From Alphaproteobacteria bacterium (GTDB lineage Bacteria > Pseudomonadota > Alphaproteobacteria > SHVP01): a DNA stretch of 44,231 bases. The stretch lies in the NCBI GenBank assembly GCA_016869765.1, contig VGES01000028.1, forward strand, positions 1-44,231, read 5' to 3'. Under the pieces are notes generated by a model. That model ran no database searches and was not told the DNA's origin. It saw only the letters and a list, made by a program, of their open reading frames with translations. Positions 1 to 7,927 of this stretch are shown here, in pieces (the stretch's first letter is position 1; each line of letters opens with the position of its first letter). A program made the translations under genes and the position numbers.

Positions 1-94
1 CCAAGTGACGTGCCTCTTCATAGGTTAGCGCCGCAGCCTCGCCCAAGAGAAGGCTTGTCACGGCGAGCGCTATCGCAAGGCCCAATCTCAACAT
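1..94 (-). CDS. Exported protein, N-terminus only (runs off left edge)
   Basis: An ATG at 94 on the minus strand has a GGAG about 6 nt upstream. It opens 31 codons reading MLRLGLAIALAVTSLLLGEA and then AALTYEEARHL before the window ends. The first ~22 residues form a classic signal peptide: one Arg, then a Leu/Ala-rich core and small residues. The mature start 'LTYEEARHL' resembles the start of DUF1800 proteins (typically TYEEARHLLxRTGFG), but nine residues are too few to assign a family. It is divergent from the sterol-desaturase-like gene. Confidence 0.55.
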   Translation of the reverse strand, partial: MLRLGLAIALAVTSLLLGEAAALTYEEARHL

Positions 95-183
95 GCGAAC
101 TCCGTGAACTGACACCTCCGGGTCATACTACACCTGAGCTGGGGTGGATGCGTTCTCGGCGCCTTGAAGAGCCCTGTAGCGCC

Positions 184-1035
184 ATGTTAACCACGACCGC
201 GATGGAAGCTTTGCTCGCGCACGAACCTTGGATTCGCGGAATTTGCTCAGCCGCCGTTCTCGTGAGTGTCGCAGTGTGGGAGGCCGTTCACCCGGCCCGC
301 CAGCTACTTTTCTCGCGCTGGCGTCGCTGGCCGTCGAACCTCGCGGTGATGGCGATCGGGGCCTTCGCCGTGCGTGCGTTGTTCCCCATCGCCGCCGTCT
401 CGCTTGCGGCGGTATGCGGCGAACGTGGCTGGGGCCTACTCAACGTTCTGGAGCTCCCTGGCTGGGCCTCCTTCTTGATCGGGTTCGTTGTACTCGACCT
501 TGCGATCTACTTGCAGCACGTCATTTTTCACGCGGTGCCCGTGCTGTGGCGTCTGCACCGAATGCACCACATCGACCTCGATTTCGATGTAACGACGGGT
601 GGCCGCTTTCATCCGTTCGAAATACTGCTATCGATGCTTCTAAAGATGGCCGTCGTTTTGGCGATTGGCCCCAGCGCTGCGACCGTTTTGATCTTCGAGG
701 TCGTCCTAAACGCGACGTCGATGTTCAACCACGCCAATAGCGAACTGCCAAGAAACCTCGATCGTGCCCTGCGGTGGCTCGTCGTCACGCCGAACATGCA
801 TCGGATACATCATTCCGCCGAACCAACCGAGACCAACAGCAATTTTGGGTTCAACCTTCCTTGGTGGGATCGTCTGTTTGGAACCTACCGACGGGCTGCG
901 TCCGCTGAGACTGCCGCGATGAAGATCGGGATCGACGAGTTTCGTGAACCGAAGGAGCTGACACTCGGCGTAATGCTCCTGCGCCCTTTTGCGGGTTCCG
1001 TTGGGAAATACCCGATTGGACGAAGGGGGAGCTAG
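184..1035 (+). CDS. Sterol desaturase / fatty acid hydroxylase family membrane protein
   Basis: A diiron membrane hydroxylase of the FA_hydroxylase (sterol desaturase) superfamily, which uses O2 to hydroxylate or desaturate a lipid. The His clusters appear in the expected order: QHVIFH, then HRMHH, a further GGRFHP, and near the C-terminus NMHRIHH, with hydrophobic membrane segments before and between them. The substrate cannot be read from the sequence. The frame stays open upstream to position 10, but that part has low-complexity, non-family sequence and overlaps the divergent gene. ATG 184 is chosen; ATG 202 or 148 are possible. The stop overlaps that of the convergent CHAP gene by 4 nt (CTAG). 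Confidence 0.85.
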   Translation: MLTTTAMEALLAHEPWIRGICSAAVLVSVAVWEAVHPARQLLFSRWRRWPSNLAVMAIGAFAVRALFPIAAVSLAAVCGERGWGLLNVLELPGWASFLIGFVVLDLAIYLQHVIFHAVPVLWRLHRMHHIDLDFDVTTGGRFHPFEILLSMLLKMAVVLAIGPSAATVLIFEVVLNATSMFNHANSELPRNLDRALRWLVVTPNMHRIHHSAEPTETNSNFGFNLPWWDRLFGTYRRAASAETAAMKIGIDEFREPKELTLGVMLLRPFAGSVGKYPIGRRGS

Positions 1036-1613
1036 CCAGCGCGGCCAGACCGGGGACGAGCCCGGGCTCTTTCCGGCGTCCCCTGAGCCGCAATCGAGTC
1101 GAGCTCGCGTTCGACGTCGGCGGTCTGTGCCTCTTTGAGGGCGCCGCTCGCCCAAGGGCCTCTCCCGCTTGGGTATATGAAGCCATACGTCTTGTAGGGT
1201 GACCCATGCTCGGCGACTGGCCCATACCATACCCGCACCGTCGTCCAATCATTGGACGAGGAGACGTCGACGACGGAAACTGCGCGGCTAACGCGGCCGC
1301 GCGAACCACCCCAGTTGGCATGGTCGACAAGAACCTCGCGCGGACCAAGAACCCGGCGCACCACTGCGACGTGCCCGTAGCGCATCGAGCCGGTGCGTTT
1401 GAATACGAGAACGGAACCCGCGGTCGGCACCGGCCCGCGCTCAAAGCGGCCCTTGGCGTTTTCCCACCACATCCAGGCATCACCTCGGATGGGCAACCCC
1501 GTGGCCGCTTTGGCAAAGTCGACACATTGGACATAGAGGGAGCGAGCCGGAACCGAGGCTGAGGCCGCCATCGGAGCCGACACAATGACGGCACACAGCA
1601 AGACAAACGCCAT
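1032..1613 (-). CDS. Exported CHAP-domain cysteine peptidase/amidase
   Basis: A secreted CHAP-fold (NlpC/P60-like) protein of about 193 aa, probably an amidase or endopeptidase acting on peptidoglycan. A signal peptide (MAFVLLCAVIVSAPMAASAS) is followed by the CHAP core. The nucleophile Cys lies in YVQCVDFAK, the His in RYGHVAVV, and the polar third residue in VDHANW. WENAKGRF and GSVLVFKR are typical of the domain. About 40 C-terminal residues rich in Arg, Ala and Glu have no recognised fold. A TTG at 1673 would add 20 residues, but ATG 1613 places the signal peptide correctly. It is a single gene, convergent with the desaturase. Confidence 0.82.
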   Translation of the reverse strand: MAFVLLCAVIVSAPMAASASVPARSLYVQCVDFAKAATGLPIRGDAWMWWENAKGRFERGPVPTAGSVLVFKRTGSMRYGHVAVVRRVLGPREVLVDHANWGGSRGRVSRAVSVVDVSSSNDWTTVRVWYGPVAEHGSPYKTYGFIYPSGRGPWASGALKEAQTADVERELDSIAAQGTPERARARPRSGRAG

Positions 1614-1799
1614 CAACGAGCTGCTACCGCGGTAGAGCAGACGTCCCTCCCCTGTTGCGCCACCATTCCCCAACGGCGACGCCGCTGTGTCGCTGCTCCA
1701 GCTATTTGAGTCAAGGAAAAAGACCGGATCGAACGGAGTTATGCACAGGCCCGCGACAGCGGAGCGAAACCGTTCGAAGCAAGAAACGCCACCCGTCGA

Positions 1800-3491
1800 C
1801 TAGCGCTCCGCGAGAAACCGATCGAGCACTTGTCGCCGAGACTCATAGCCGGCATCGAGTGTTGCGATCTCGGCCGCTCGGAACAATTTCGCGACCTGTG
1901 GCATTTTCGCGTGGGCTGGGTGCCATGGCTCCGCGCACAGCATGACAGGAACGCGAACGCGCCGGAAACGGGACGCCGAATCGTAGCGCAGTGAAGCGTC
2001 GATCGGTAGATGATATGTGGCGCCACTCTTGAGGATCTCTAGAGCACGCCGGTGCAGGAGCTCGGGCGAAAAGTCAAAGGGACGCTTCAAGGCCGTTACC
2101 GCCGTCCGCGCGAACCAAGGCCAGAAAAGATAGTGGTCTCGAACCATCAGCCAGGTCCGATAGAGGTGAGCGCCGTCCCACTCTGGTTTGATCGATGGAC
2201 AGTATCGATCGAGAAATTCCCTTCGCTCGCGAGTGGTCAACACGACGACATCTTCGAGCACAAGCCGCCCGACGACCTTCGGAAACGCAGCGGCAAGTTC
2301 TACCGCAATTGGAACCGCTAGCCCTCTGGCCGCAATGTCCACTCGGCGTATACCGAGGCCGCCCAAGCCTCGTCCGATTGCCTGTGCAAAGTCGAACACC
2401 CTCGGCAATCGTTGTGGAAGAGGATCGGAATCGCCGGTCCCCGGCAGATCGAAAGCGAGCACAGGCCGATCACGTGCCAACTGTCTGACCGCCTCTGTCA
2501 CCATCGCGGATGAACCGGGCAAGTCATGAAGGAGCAGCAGTGGACGCCTCTCTGCTCGCCCGAAGAAACCTCTTACCCTCACCTGTCCGGACGGCAGATC
2601 GATGTAGGTGACGCCCGGTCGCCCAGCGAGTTTCAGCGACTCGATATCCTCTGGGGGCGTACCTCTGGCATATTTGGCGAAGGCCCGTGCAATCGCGGCG
2701 TAGATATCCTTCGGCCGCGACGACGGCACCCAGACCACCTGTTGGTGACGCCGTAAGCTCTTGAGCGTCTTCAGGGCGGGCGAAAGCAAGGTATCGTCCC
2801 TGCGCCCCAAGAACGTGATCGGCCCGAGCACCCGTTTGATTGTGGCGACCGCATCCTGGCCGAACGCGGAATTGTATCCGTGCCGGTAATGGTCACCGGC
2901 ACGAAGAAAGCCCATCGTGCGGTCTTGCAGTTCTTCCGCCTGCGGCATCCCTCGAAGTCGACGACCAGTCTCGTCGCGACGATACCAGGGGAAGAATGTG
3001 CGGTGGTCGCGAATTCTCGTCCAGAGGGCGGCCAAGTGACCTCCATCCCACACAGGCCGATATCTCGGCGCGTAGTAGCGTAAGAACTCTCTCCGATCCC
3101 GCGGCGAAAAGATCGGCAACCCGTTCAGAACGAGGCCCGTGGTCAGCGTTGGGTGTCGTGCCCCGAACGCGAGCGCGATTGCCGCTCCGGTATCGAGCCC
3201 GTATATCGGACATGGCGGCATGGCGAGCACAGCAAACGTTTCCGCCAATGCGTCGGCAAAGACGCGAGCATCGACCCTCGATACCGAGAGCGGATCAGAA
3301 TCGCCGAACCCCGGCGTATCGAACGCAAAGACCGTGAACCGCGGGGAGAGTGAGCGAATAAGGTCGACGTAGGCGCCCGAATGCATCGGCGATTCGTGCA
3401 GCAGTACGACAGGCGACCCGTCGCCAGCCCGCCGGTAATGAACGAACCTGCGCCCGACCGGCACATAGCGTCGAGCGATCTCATGTCCCAT
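1800..3491 (-). CDS. Tandem alpha/beta-hydrolase fusion with non-canonical catalytic sites
   Basis: A 563-aa protein made of two alpha/beta-hydrolase folds in tandem (about residues 1-275 and 295-563). The halves are clear duplicates: both carry REFL-x-RY, WDG-x-HL, RDH and a PW motif in the same order in the cap region, and both have a LLH[ED]-P start and an FD-x-P-G-x-GDSDPL loop. Half 1 has GLDTG at the nucleophile elbow (Asp100 where Ser is usual). Half 2 has AARGLA, with Arg389 at the aligned position. The C-terminal catalytic His is missing in both (SSRPKD and DAGYES instead). The function is unknown; it may be a pseudoenzyme, a binding protein or a catalyst of a different type. The start is set at ATG 3491 because the longer frame would run into the divergent gene. 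Confidence 0.8.
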   Translation of the reverse strand: MGHEIARRYVPVGRRFVHYRRAGDGSPVVLLHESPMHSGAYVDLIRSLSPRFTVFAFDTPGFGDSDPLSVSRVDARVFADALAETFAVLAMPPCPIYGLDTGAAIALAFGARHPTLTTGLVLNGLPIFSPRDRREFLRYYAPRYRPVWDGGHLAALWTRIRDHRTFFPWYRRDETGRRLRGMPQAEELQDRTMGFLRAGDHYRHGYNSAFGQDAVATIKRVLGPITFLGRRDDTLLSPALKTLKSLRRHQQVVWVPSSRPKDIYAAIARAFAKYARGTPPEDIESLKLAGRPGVTYIDLPSGQVRVRGFFGRAERRPLLLLHDLPGSSAMVTEAVRQLARDRPVLAFDLPGTGDSDPLPQRLPRVFDFAQAIGRGLGGLGIRRVDIAARGLAVPIAVELAAAFPKVVGRLVLEDVVVLTTRERREFLDRYCPSIKPEWDGAHLYRTWLMVRDHYLFWPWFARTAVTALKRPFDFSPELLHRRALEILKSGATYHLPIDASLRYDSASRFRRVRVPVMLCAEPWHPAHAKMPQVAKLFRAAEIATLDAGYESRRQVLDRFLAER

Positions 3492-3581
3492 GACCTTGAC
3501 CTCCGCCCCAGAAACAAGAGTCAGTCTATCGTCATTCTGCCCGACGTTGAGCGAAGTGCCCCTGCCCAATAGTATTCTTCG

Positions 3582-4565
3582 GTGCGAGCCATTCAGTACG
3601 AACAGTTCGGCGATCCGGCGACGGTCCTCGCGATCGTGGAGGAACAGGTCGAAGCGCCGCGGCCAGACGAAGTCGTGATCGCCGTCGAAGCAACCCCGGT
3701 GATGTTGAACGATCTGTATCACGTCAATGGCAAGGCCGACTTTCGGCGCCCGTTGCCGGCGGTGCCGGGAAACCAGGGCGTTGGACGGATCGCCGCGGCT
3801 GGCGCCCAGTCGGGCTGGCGAGAAGGCGATCGAGTCTTCTTGCCGAGCAAAGGGGGCACGTGGCGCGACCGCATCCTATGTCCAGCGACTGGATTGTTCC
3901 GAGCCCCTGAAGGAGGCGACCCGGTTCAGTTGTCGCTGGTATCAGGGAATCTGCTCACTGCCTATCTGATGCTGCGATACATCCGCCCTCTCCACGCTGG
4001 CGAGTGGATCGTTCAGAACGCCTCCAACTCGAACTGCGGCGGATATGTCATCCGCCTTGCACGCGCCTGGGGAATGCGGACGGTGAACATCGTTCGGCGC
4101 CCTAGCTTGGTCGACCCGCTCAAGAAAATGGGAGCAGACGCTGTGGTGCTTGACGACGAGCATCTGACGGAAGCTGTCCAAGCTGCAACGGGTGGCGCTC
4201 CCATCCTCCTCGGTCTTGACGCCGTTGCCGGCGCCGCCACGGATCGCATGGCAAGGTGCCTAGCGCCAAACGGTATCGTCGCCACCTACGGATTCATCAG
4301 CAGCACGGAGGCCCGTATCTCGGTCGCGGCTATGATGTTCAACGCGATCTCCCTGATCGGGTTTTTCAAGAGCCGGACCTTCGCGGAGCAAACCAGGGAG
4401 CGGCAGCGCGAGATCTATGACGAGATGGGACGAATGGTTGTCGACGGACGAGTTTGGGGCGAGATAGCCGGAGTGTTTCCGTTTTCATCGTTTGGTGAGG
4501 CGGTGAGGCTCGCGGCCCAGACCGGAACAGGACGACACGGCAAGGTCATTCTCGTCCCGCAATGA
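3582..4565 (+). CDS. MDR-family NAD(P)H-dependent oxidoreductase, enoyl reductase-like (MECR/ETR type)
   Basis: A zinc-free medium-chain dehydrogenase/reductase of 327 aa. It begins at GTG 3582 (MRAIQYEQFGDP), matching the start of trans-2-enoyl-CoA/ACP reductases of the MECR type. The family signature PAVPGNQGVGRI lies near residue 65. The Rossmann domain begins around IVQNASNSNCGGYVIRLAR and contains the VGR-like segment NIVRRPSLVDPLKKMGAD; VQNASNS is characteristic of MECR. It probably reduces an activated C=C bond with NADPH. The flavoprotein that follows is 30 nt downstream on the same strand, so the two probably share a transcript. It is divergent from the tandem hydrolase across 90 bp that must hold both promoters. 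Confidence 0.8.
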   Translation: MRAIQYEQFGDPATVLAIVEEQVEAPRPDEVVIAVEATPVMLNDLYHVNGKADFRRPLPAVPGNQGVGRIAAAGAQSGWREGDRVFLPSKGGTWRDRILCPATGLFRAPEGGDPVQLSLVSGNLLTAYLMLRYIRPLHAGEWIVQNASNSNCGGYVIRLARAWGMRTVNIVRRPSLVDPLKKMGADAVVLDDEHLTEAVQAATGGAPILLGLDAVAGAATDRMARCLAPNGIVATYGFISSTEARISVAAMMFNAISLIGFFKSRTFAEQTRERQREIYDEMGRMVVDGRVWGEIAGVFPFSSFGEAVRLAAQTGTGRHGKVILVPQ

Positions 4566-4595
4566 CTCTTCGGGTGAACGAGCGAGGGAACGATC

Positions 4596-6113
4596 GTGTC
4601 AGCAAAGGATATGGGCCATGATTGGTCGGAGAGCGCCGATGTCGTCGTGCTTGGTTTTGGCTTGGCGGGAGCTGTTTCGGCCATTGTCGCAAGCGACCAG
4701 GACTCGTCGGCCGACGTCCTGATCGTTGAGAAAATGCCGGAGCGTTTCGTTGGCGGCAACAGCCGCGCCTCTGGCCAGACGATCTTCTGCCCGACGGACC
4801 GGGATGCGTTGCGACGTTACAAGATGGCAATGGATGAGCCCAATCCGCTTCCTGGCCCGGTGCTCGAGGCCTGGCTCGACGAGGTCGTCGTGCTTGAGGG
4901 TTGGCTCACGACGATGGCCTCCGCCGTAGGCCATCGTTACGTTCACACCAACCGCGGCAATGCCAATAGCGTCTTGGTCGAGTTTCCGGAGTTTCCTGGA
5001 TCCGAATGCGTGAAGTTCAATTCGACCATCGAGCCGAACCCGAGCGGCGTTTGGAATTGTTTTCATCGCCACGTCGAAAAGCGGCGCATCCGGACGCTCT
5101 TCGAAAGCGCGGCCACCAAACTCGTCCAAGATCCAGACACTCGGGAAGTCCTCGGCGTTGAGGTCACATCTGGAAGCGTGCGCCGAGCTATCCGCGCCAA
5201 GCGCGGTGTTGTCTTGTGCACCGGCGGTTTCGAGAACAACCTCGCTATGCAGCGGAACCTATGGGGCGTAGATCGCGTCTACACCCTCGGGACGCCAGGA
5301 AATACTGGGGACGGCCTCAAGATGCTACAGCGCGCGGGGGCGGATCTCTGGCATGTGCGCAACGTCACGCAGTCGGGAGGCTTCTGGCCTGCGTTCAAGG
5401 TGCCGGAATTCGAGGCAGCGTTCATGCGCCGGAGCCGGCTCACGCACTTCAGCTTCATCGAGATCGCGCGCGATGGTCGCCGGTTCAACAACGAGACCAC
5501 GCCTTATCGACTGCGCCATGCCAAGCAACTGATTCATGGCCGTTGGGTCGACGCGCCACACGCCTATGTCACGCCAGCCTACATGATCATGGACAAAGCC
5601 ATGATGGACGCGGCCCCCCTCGTCGGCTGGTTCAGCCATCCGATCGGTTGGAATTCCGTCGTCCTCGGCTACGAGTGGAGCGCCGATAACCGAAAGGAAC
5701 TTGGTAGCGGTTGGATCAAGCAATGCGACTCGATTGCCGCGATCGCCCAGGAGACCGGGATCAAAGAGGCTACTCTTGGGCGGACTATCGCGGAGTACAA
5801 CCAGTCCTCTGCAGAAGGAATAGATCGGGAATTCGGACGACCGGCAGGCGAGATGCTCCCACTCGCAGGGCCGCCCTATTTTGTCATCGAGATCGTACCC
5901 GCGATCGTCTCGACCACCGGGGGCGGCCGCCGCAACGCCCATGGGCAAGTTCTCGATCACGATGGCAGGGTGATCCCGCGGCTCTATGAGGCAGGAGAGC
6001 TCGGCGCAGCCAATCCCAATCTCTATCAGTCCGGTGCCTTCTTGACGGACTGTTTGGCCTTCGGCCACATCGCCGGACGGAATGCTGTCAGAGAGCGTCC
6101 CTGGGCGAACTAA
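4596..6113 (+). CDS. FAD-dependent dehydrogenase, fumarate reductase/tricarballylate dehydrogenase-like
   Basis: A 505-aa FAD_binding_2 flavoprotein related to the fumarate reductase flavoprotein, 3-ketosteroid dehydrogenase and TcuA. The N-terminal dinucleotide fold reads VVVLGFGLAGAVSA, followed by acidic VEK and GGNSRASGQ, the loop that typically contacts FAD. ARDGRRFNNE and the C-terminal YEAGELGAANPNLYQSGAF are family signatures, the latter closing the FAD site. The start is GTG 4596. It oxidises or reduces a C-C bond next to a carbonyl or carboxylate; the exact substrate is not visible. No TcuB-like membrane partner is present, so the tricarballylate role is only a resemblance. Likely co-transcribed with the enoyl-reductase-like gene upstream. 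Confidence 0.8.
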   Translation: MSAKDMGHDWSESADVVVLGFGLAGAVSAIVASDQDSSADVLIVEKMPERFVGGNSRASGQTIFCPTDRDALRRYKMAMDEPNPLPGPVLEAWLDEVVVLEGWLTTMASAVGHRYVHTNRGNANSVLVEFPEFPGSECVKFNSTIEPNPSGVWNCFHRHVEKRRIRTLFESAATKLVQDPDTREVLGVEVTSGSVRRAIRAKRGVVLCTGGFENNLAMQRNLWGVDRVYTLGTPGNTGDGLKMLQRAGADLWHVRNVTQSGGFWPAFKVPEFEAAFMRRSRLTHFSFIEIARDGRRFNNETTPYRLRHAKQLIHGRWVDAPHAYVTPAYMIMDKAMMDAAPLVGWFSHPIGWNSVVLGYEWSADNRKELGSGWIKQCDSIAAIAQETGIKEATLGRTIAEYNQSSAEGIDREFGRPAGEMLPLAGPPYFVIEIVPAIVSTTGGGRRNAHGQVLDHDGRVIPRLYEAGELGAANPNLYQSGAFLTDCLAFGHIAGRNAVRERPWAN

Positions 6114-6145
6114 GGAGGCGTACAGCGCCGATCCAGGATGCTGCG

Positions 6146-7009
6146 TCACGCCTCGAGGTGGCGTGGCCGAAGATGTTCGACGATGATTCCGCCTCGGCGC
6201 CCAATCACGAGCGACACGACGTATAGCGCTCCCGCGCATAGGACGATCGCCGGTCCCGACGCTACGTCCCCATGAAACGAGATCAATAGCCCCGTGTAGC
6301 TGGATGCCAGGGCCATTGCGACGGCTGAGAGAATTTGGCCGCTGACCGAGCTTGCCCAGAATCGTCCCGAAGCAGCCGGCAGCATCATCAACCCGACAGC
6401 CATCAGCGTTCCCAACGCCTGGAACGCAGCGACAAGACTCAAGACCACGAGTACGAGAAACGCCGCATGATACCGCCCACCATGCGCGTGGACCGATTTC
6501 AGGAATTCGGGGTCAAAGCACTCGGCCAGTAGCGGTCGGTAAATGATGGCGAGACCTACGATGCTGACAGAGCCAATTGATGCCACCAATAGAAGAGCAT
6601 GATCATCGACCGCAAGGATCGAACCGAACAGAAATCTCATTAGGTCTACGTTGGTCCCGAAGGAAGAAACGATCAGGACGCCGACCGCGAGGGAAACCAG
6701 GTAGAATGCGGCGAAGCTCGCGTCCTCGCGCAGCGGGGTCCAGCGCGTGACGAGACCGGCCAAAACGGCGACTATCAGTGCAGCGACCATCCCGCCAATC
6801 GTCAACGCAGAAAGCGAAAGCCCCGCGACAAGGAATCCCACCGCCACGCCGGGCAGCAACGCATGGCTCATTGCGTCGCCGACGAGGCTCATTCGGCGCA
6901 ACACGAGCCACACGCCTACCGCCGGACAACAGAACGACAGGGCGATCGTCGCCGCGAGGGCACGACGCATGAATGCGTAGTCGATGAATGGGGCGTATAG
7001 GATGTCCAC
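6146..7009 (-). CDS. znuB: Zinc/manganese-type ABC transporter permease (ZnuB family)
   Basis: A 287-aa integral membrane protein of the ABC-3 (ZnuB/MntB/TroC) family. It starts with GTG at 7009, directly abutting the stop of the ATPase gene. Eight or so hydrophobic segments are evident. The LRRMSLVGDAMSHALLPGVAVGF stretch, with its GD-x-M-x-HALLPG core, is the family signature, and VGLMMLPAASG is the later conserved helix. It forms the inner-membrane channel for Zn2+ (or Mn2+) import. Zinc is favoured because a Zur-like box precedes the operon. No periplasmic binding-protein gene is adjacent. Confidence 0.85.
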   Translation of the reverse strand: MDILYAPFIDYAFMRRALAATIALSFCCPAVGVWLVLRRMSLVGDAMSHALLPGVAVGFLVAGLSLSALTIGGMVAALIVAVLAGLVTRWTPLREDASFAAFYLVSLAVGVLIVSSFGTNVDLMRFLFGSILAVDDHALLLVASIGSVSIVGLAIIYRPLLAECFDPEFLKSVHAHGGRYHAAFLVLVVLSLVAAFQALGTLMAVGLMMLPAASGRFWASSVSGQILSAVAMALASSYTGLLISFHGDVASGPAIVLCAGALYVVSLVIGRRGGIIVEHLRPRHLEA

Positions 7010-7744
7010 TTAGGGTCGCTCACAGATCTCGGCATCCTGGCGCCAAGCCTCGGCCATGGTCCGTGCCCGCTGTTCGTTCTCCGCGGTCAGGACGTCGTGG
7101 GTTGGACCCCAAGCAAGACACTCGCGTGCGAGATAGAGGGCATTGGGAAAATAGGCACGAACCTGATCGTGGTCATGGAGTACGGCGATCACGGTCCGCG
7201 ACTCTCCGTGCCATCGTTCCAGAACAGCGATCAAGTCCTCCGTCGTCCGACGATCGAGAGCGGCGAACGGTTCATCGAGGAGAATGATCGAGGCGTCCTG
7301 CAGAAGTAGGCGAGCGAAAAGGACGCGCTGCAATTGTCCCGTCGACAGTGTGCCGACGGGGCGCTCTTGAAACTCGTCTAGTCCAACAATGGAAAGAGCG
7401 TGGTTAGCGTCCTCGACCATCCGCCGCGAGTAGCGACCAAATGGCCCCACTCGGGTCCAATGTCCGAGGAGCACGACTTCTAGTACCGATATCGGGAAGC
7501 TTCGGTCCAACGCCGACTGTTGAGGAAGAAAAGCGACACCTGCCCCGTGCTCACCGACATGAATGCGCCCCGAGTCGACGGGATGCAGACCGCTGATCGC
7601 CTTCAGGAGGGTGCTCTTGCCCGCCCCATTGGGCCCAACGACGGCTGTAAGGGTCCCCGAATCGAATGTGCCCGAAACGTGATGCACCGCAGGGTGTCGC
7701 CCGTAAGACACGGTCACATCGGTCAGGCAAAGCGAGGCACCCAT
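7010..7744 (-). CDS. znuC: Zinc/manganese-type ABC transporter ATP-binding protein (ZnuC family)
   Basis: The 244-aa ATPase subunit of the metal importer. Walker A is GPNGAGKST, the signature is LSTGQLQR, Walker B is IILLDEPFAALD, and the switch His is in AVLHDHDQ. LSTGQ rather than LSGGQ is common in this metal-import subfamily. ATG 7744 is preferred. The frame continues to a TTG at 7876, but that extension overlaps a separate 40-aa ORF, and a ZnuC fold begins right after MGASLCLTDVTVSYG. No Shine-Dalgarno precedes ATG 7744; translation is probably coupled to the small ORF, whose stop lies 2 nt upstream. The permease begins immediately after its stop. Confidence 0.85.
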   Translation of the reverse strand: MGASLCLTDVTVSYGRHPAVHHVSGTFDSGTLTAVVGPNGAGKSTLLKAISGLHPVDSGRIHVGEHGAGVAFLPQQSALDRSFPISVLEVVLLGHWTRVGPFGRYSRRMVEDANHALSIVGLDEFQERPVGTLSTGQLQRVLFARLLLQDASIILLDEPFAALDRRTTEDLIAVLERWHGESRTVIAVLHDHDQVRAYFPNALYLARECLAWGPTHDVLTAENEQRARTMAEAWRQDAEICERP

Positions 7745-7746
7745 GA

Positions 7747-7869
7747 CTAGGTCAAGGCCCACCACACGCTGAGCCAAATCACGGCTACCGCGAACGTGAG
7801 AGCCAAAGTCCGACGGACAGTGCCGGCTGCGAAGACGGCTGCGCCCATGCGGAGACCGGATTGCTCCAT
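7747..7869 (-). CDS. Small membrane protein (40 aa) heading the zinc importer operon
   Basis: ATG at 7869, preceded by AGGAG about 10 nt upstream, opens a 40-codon frame that stops with TAG 2 nt before the ATPase start. The product begins MEQSGLRMGAAVFAAG, then has TVRRT, then one hydrophobic segment (LALTFAVAVIWLSVWWALT) to the C-terminus. It would be a single-pass membrane peptide with a short cytoplasmic head. The Zur-like operator is only 24 nt upstream, so this is the first reading frame of the transcript and probably couples translation of the ATPase. No family is recognised. It could be a leader peptide or an accessory subunit. Confidence 0.5.
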   Translation of the reverse strand: MEQSGLRMGAAVFAAGTVRRTLALTFAVAVIWLSVWWALT

Positions 7870-7892
7870 TGCCCAATGCTCCTGGCGTCGAC

Positions 7893-7905
7893 GTTATATC
7901 ATAAT
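7893..7905 (-). promoter_or_regulatory. Zur-like operator upstream of the zinc importer operon
   Basis: GTTATATCATAAT is an imperfect palindrome (4 of 6 arm positions pair) matching the proteobacterial Zur core GTTATAnTATAAC at all but two arm positions. It shares 10 of 13 bases with the perfect copy at 34234. It lies 24 nt upstream of the first ORF of a ZnuCB operon, in A/T-rich DNA where a promoter is expected. Zur with bound zinc would repress here. This is inferred from sequence similarity and context. Confidence 0.6.
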
Positions 7906-7927
7906 TCTTGCGGCAAACTTTTTTGCC

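Noticed and set aside
4596-6113. Tricarballylate dehydrogenase TcuA as a firm call
   Set aside because: The resemblance is general to FAD_binding_2 enzymes, and no TcuB or TcuC partner is nearby.
6147-6165. CACGCC/GGCGTG stem-loop as a terminator after the flavoprotein gene
   Set aside because: The 6-bp stem lies inside the permease coding end and has no U-tract; too weak to call.
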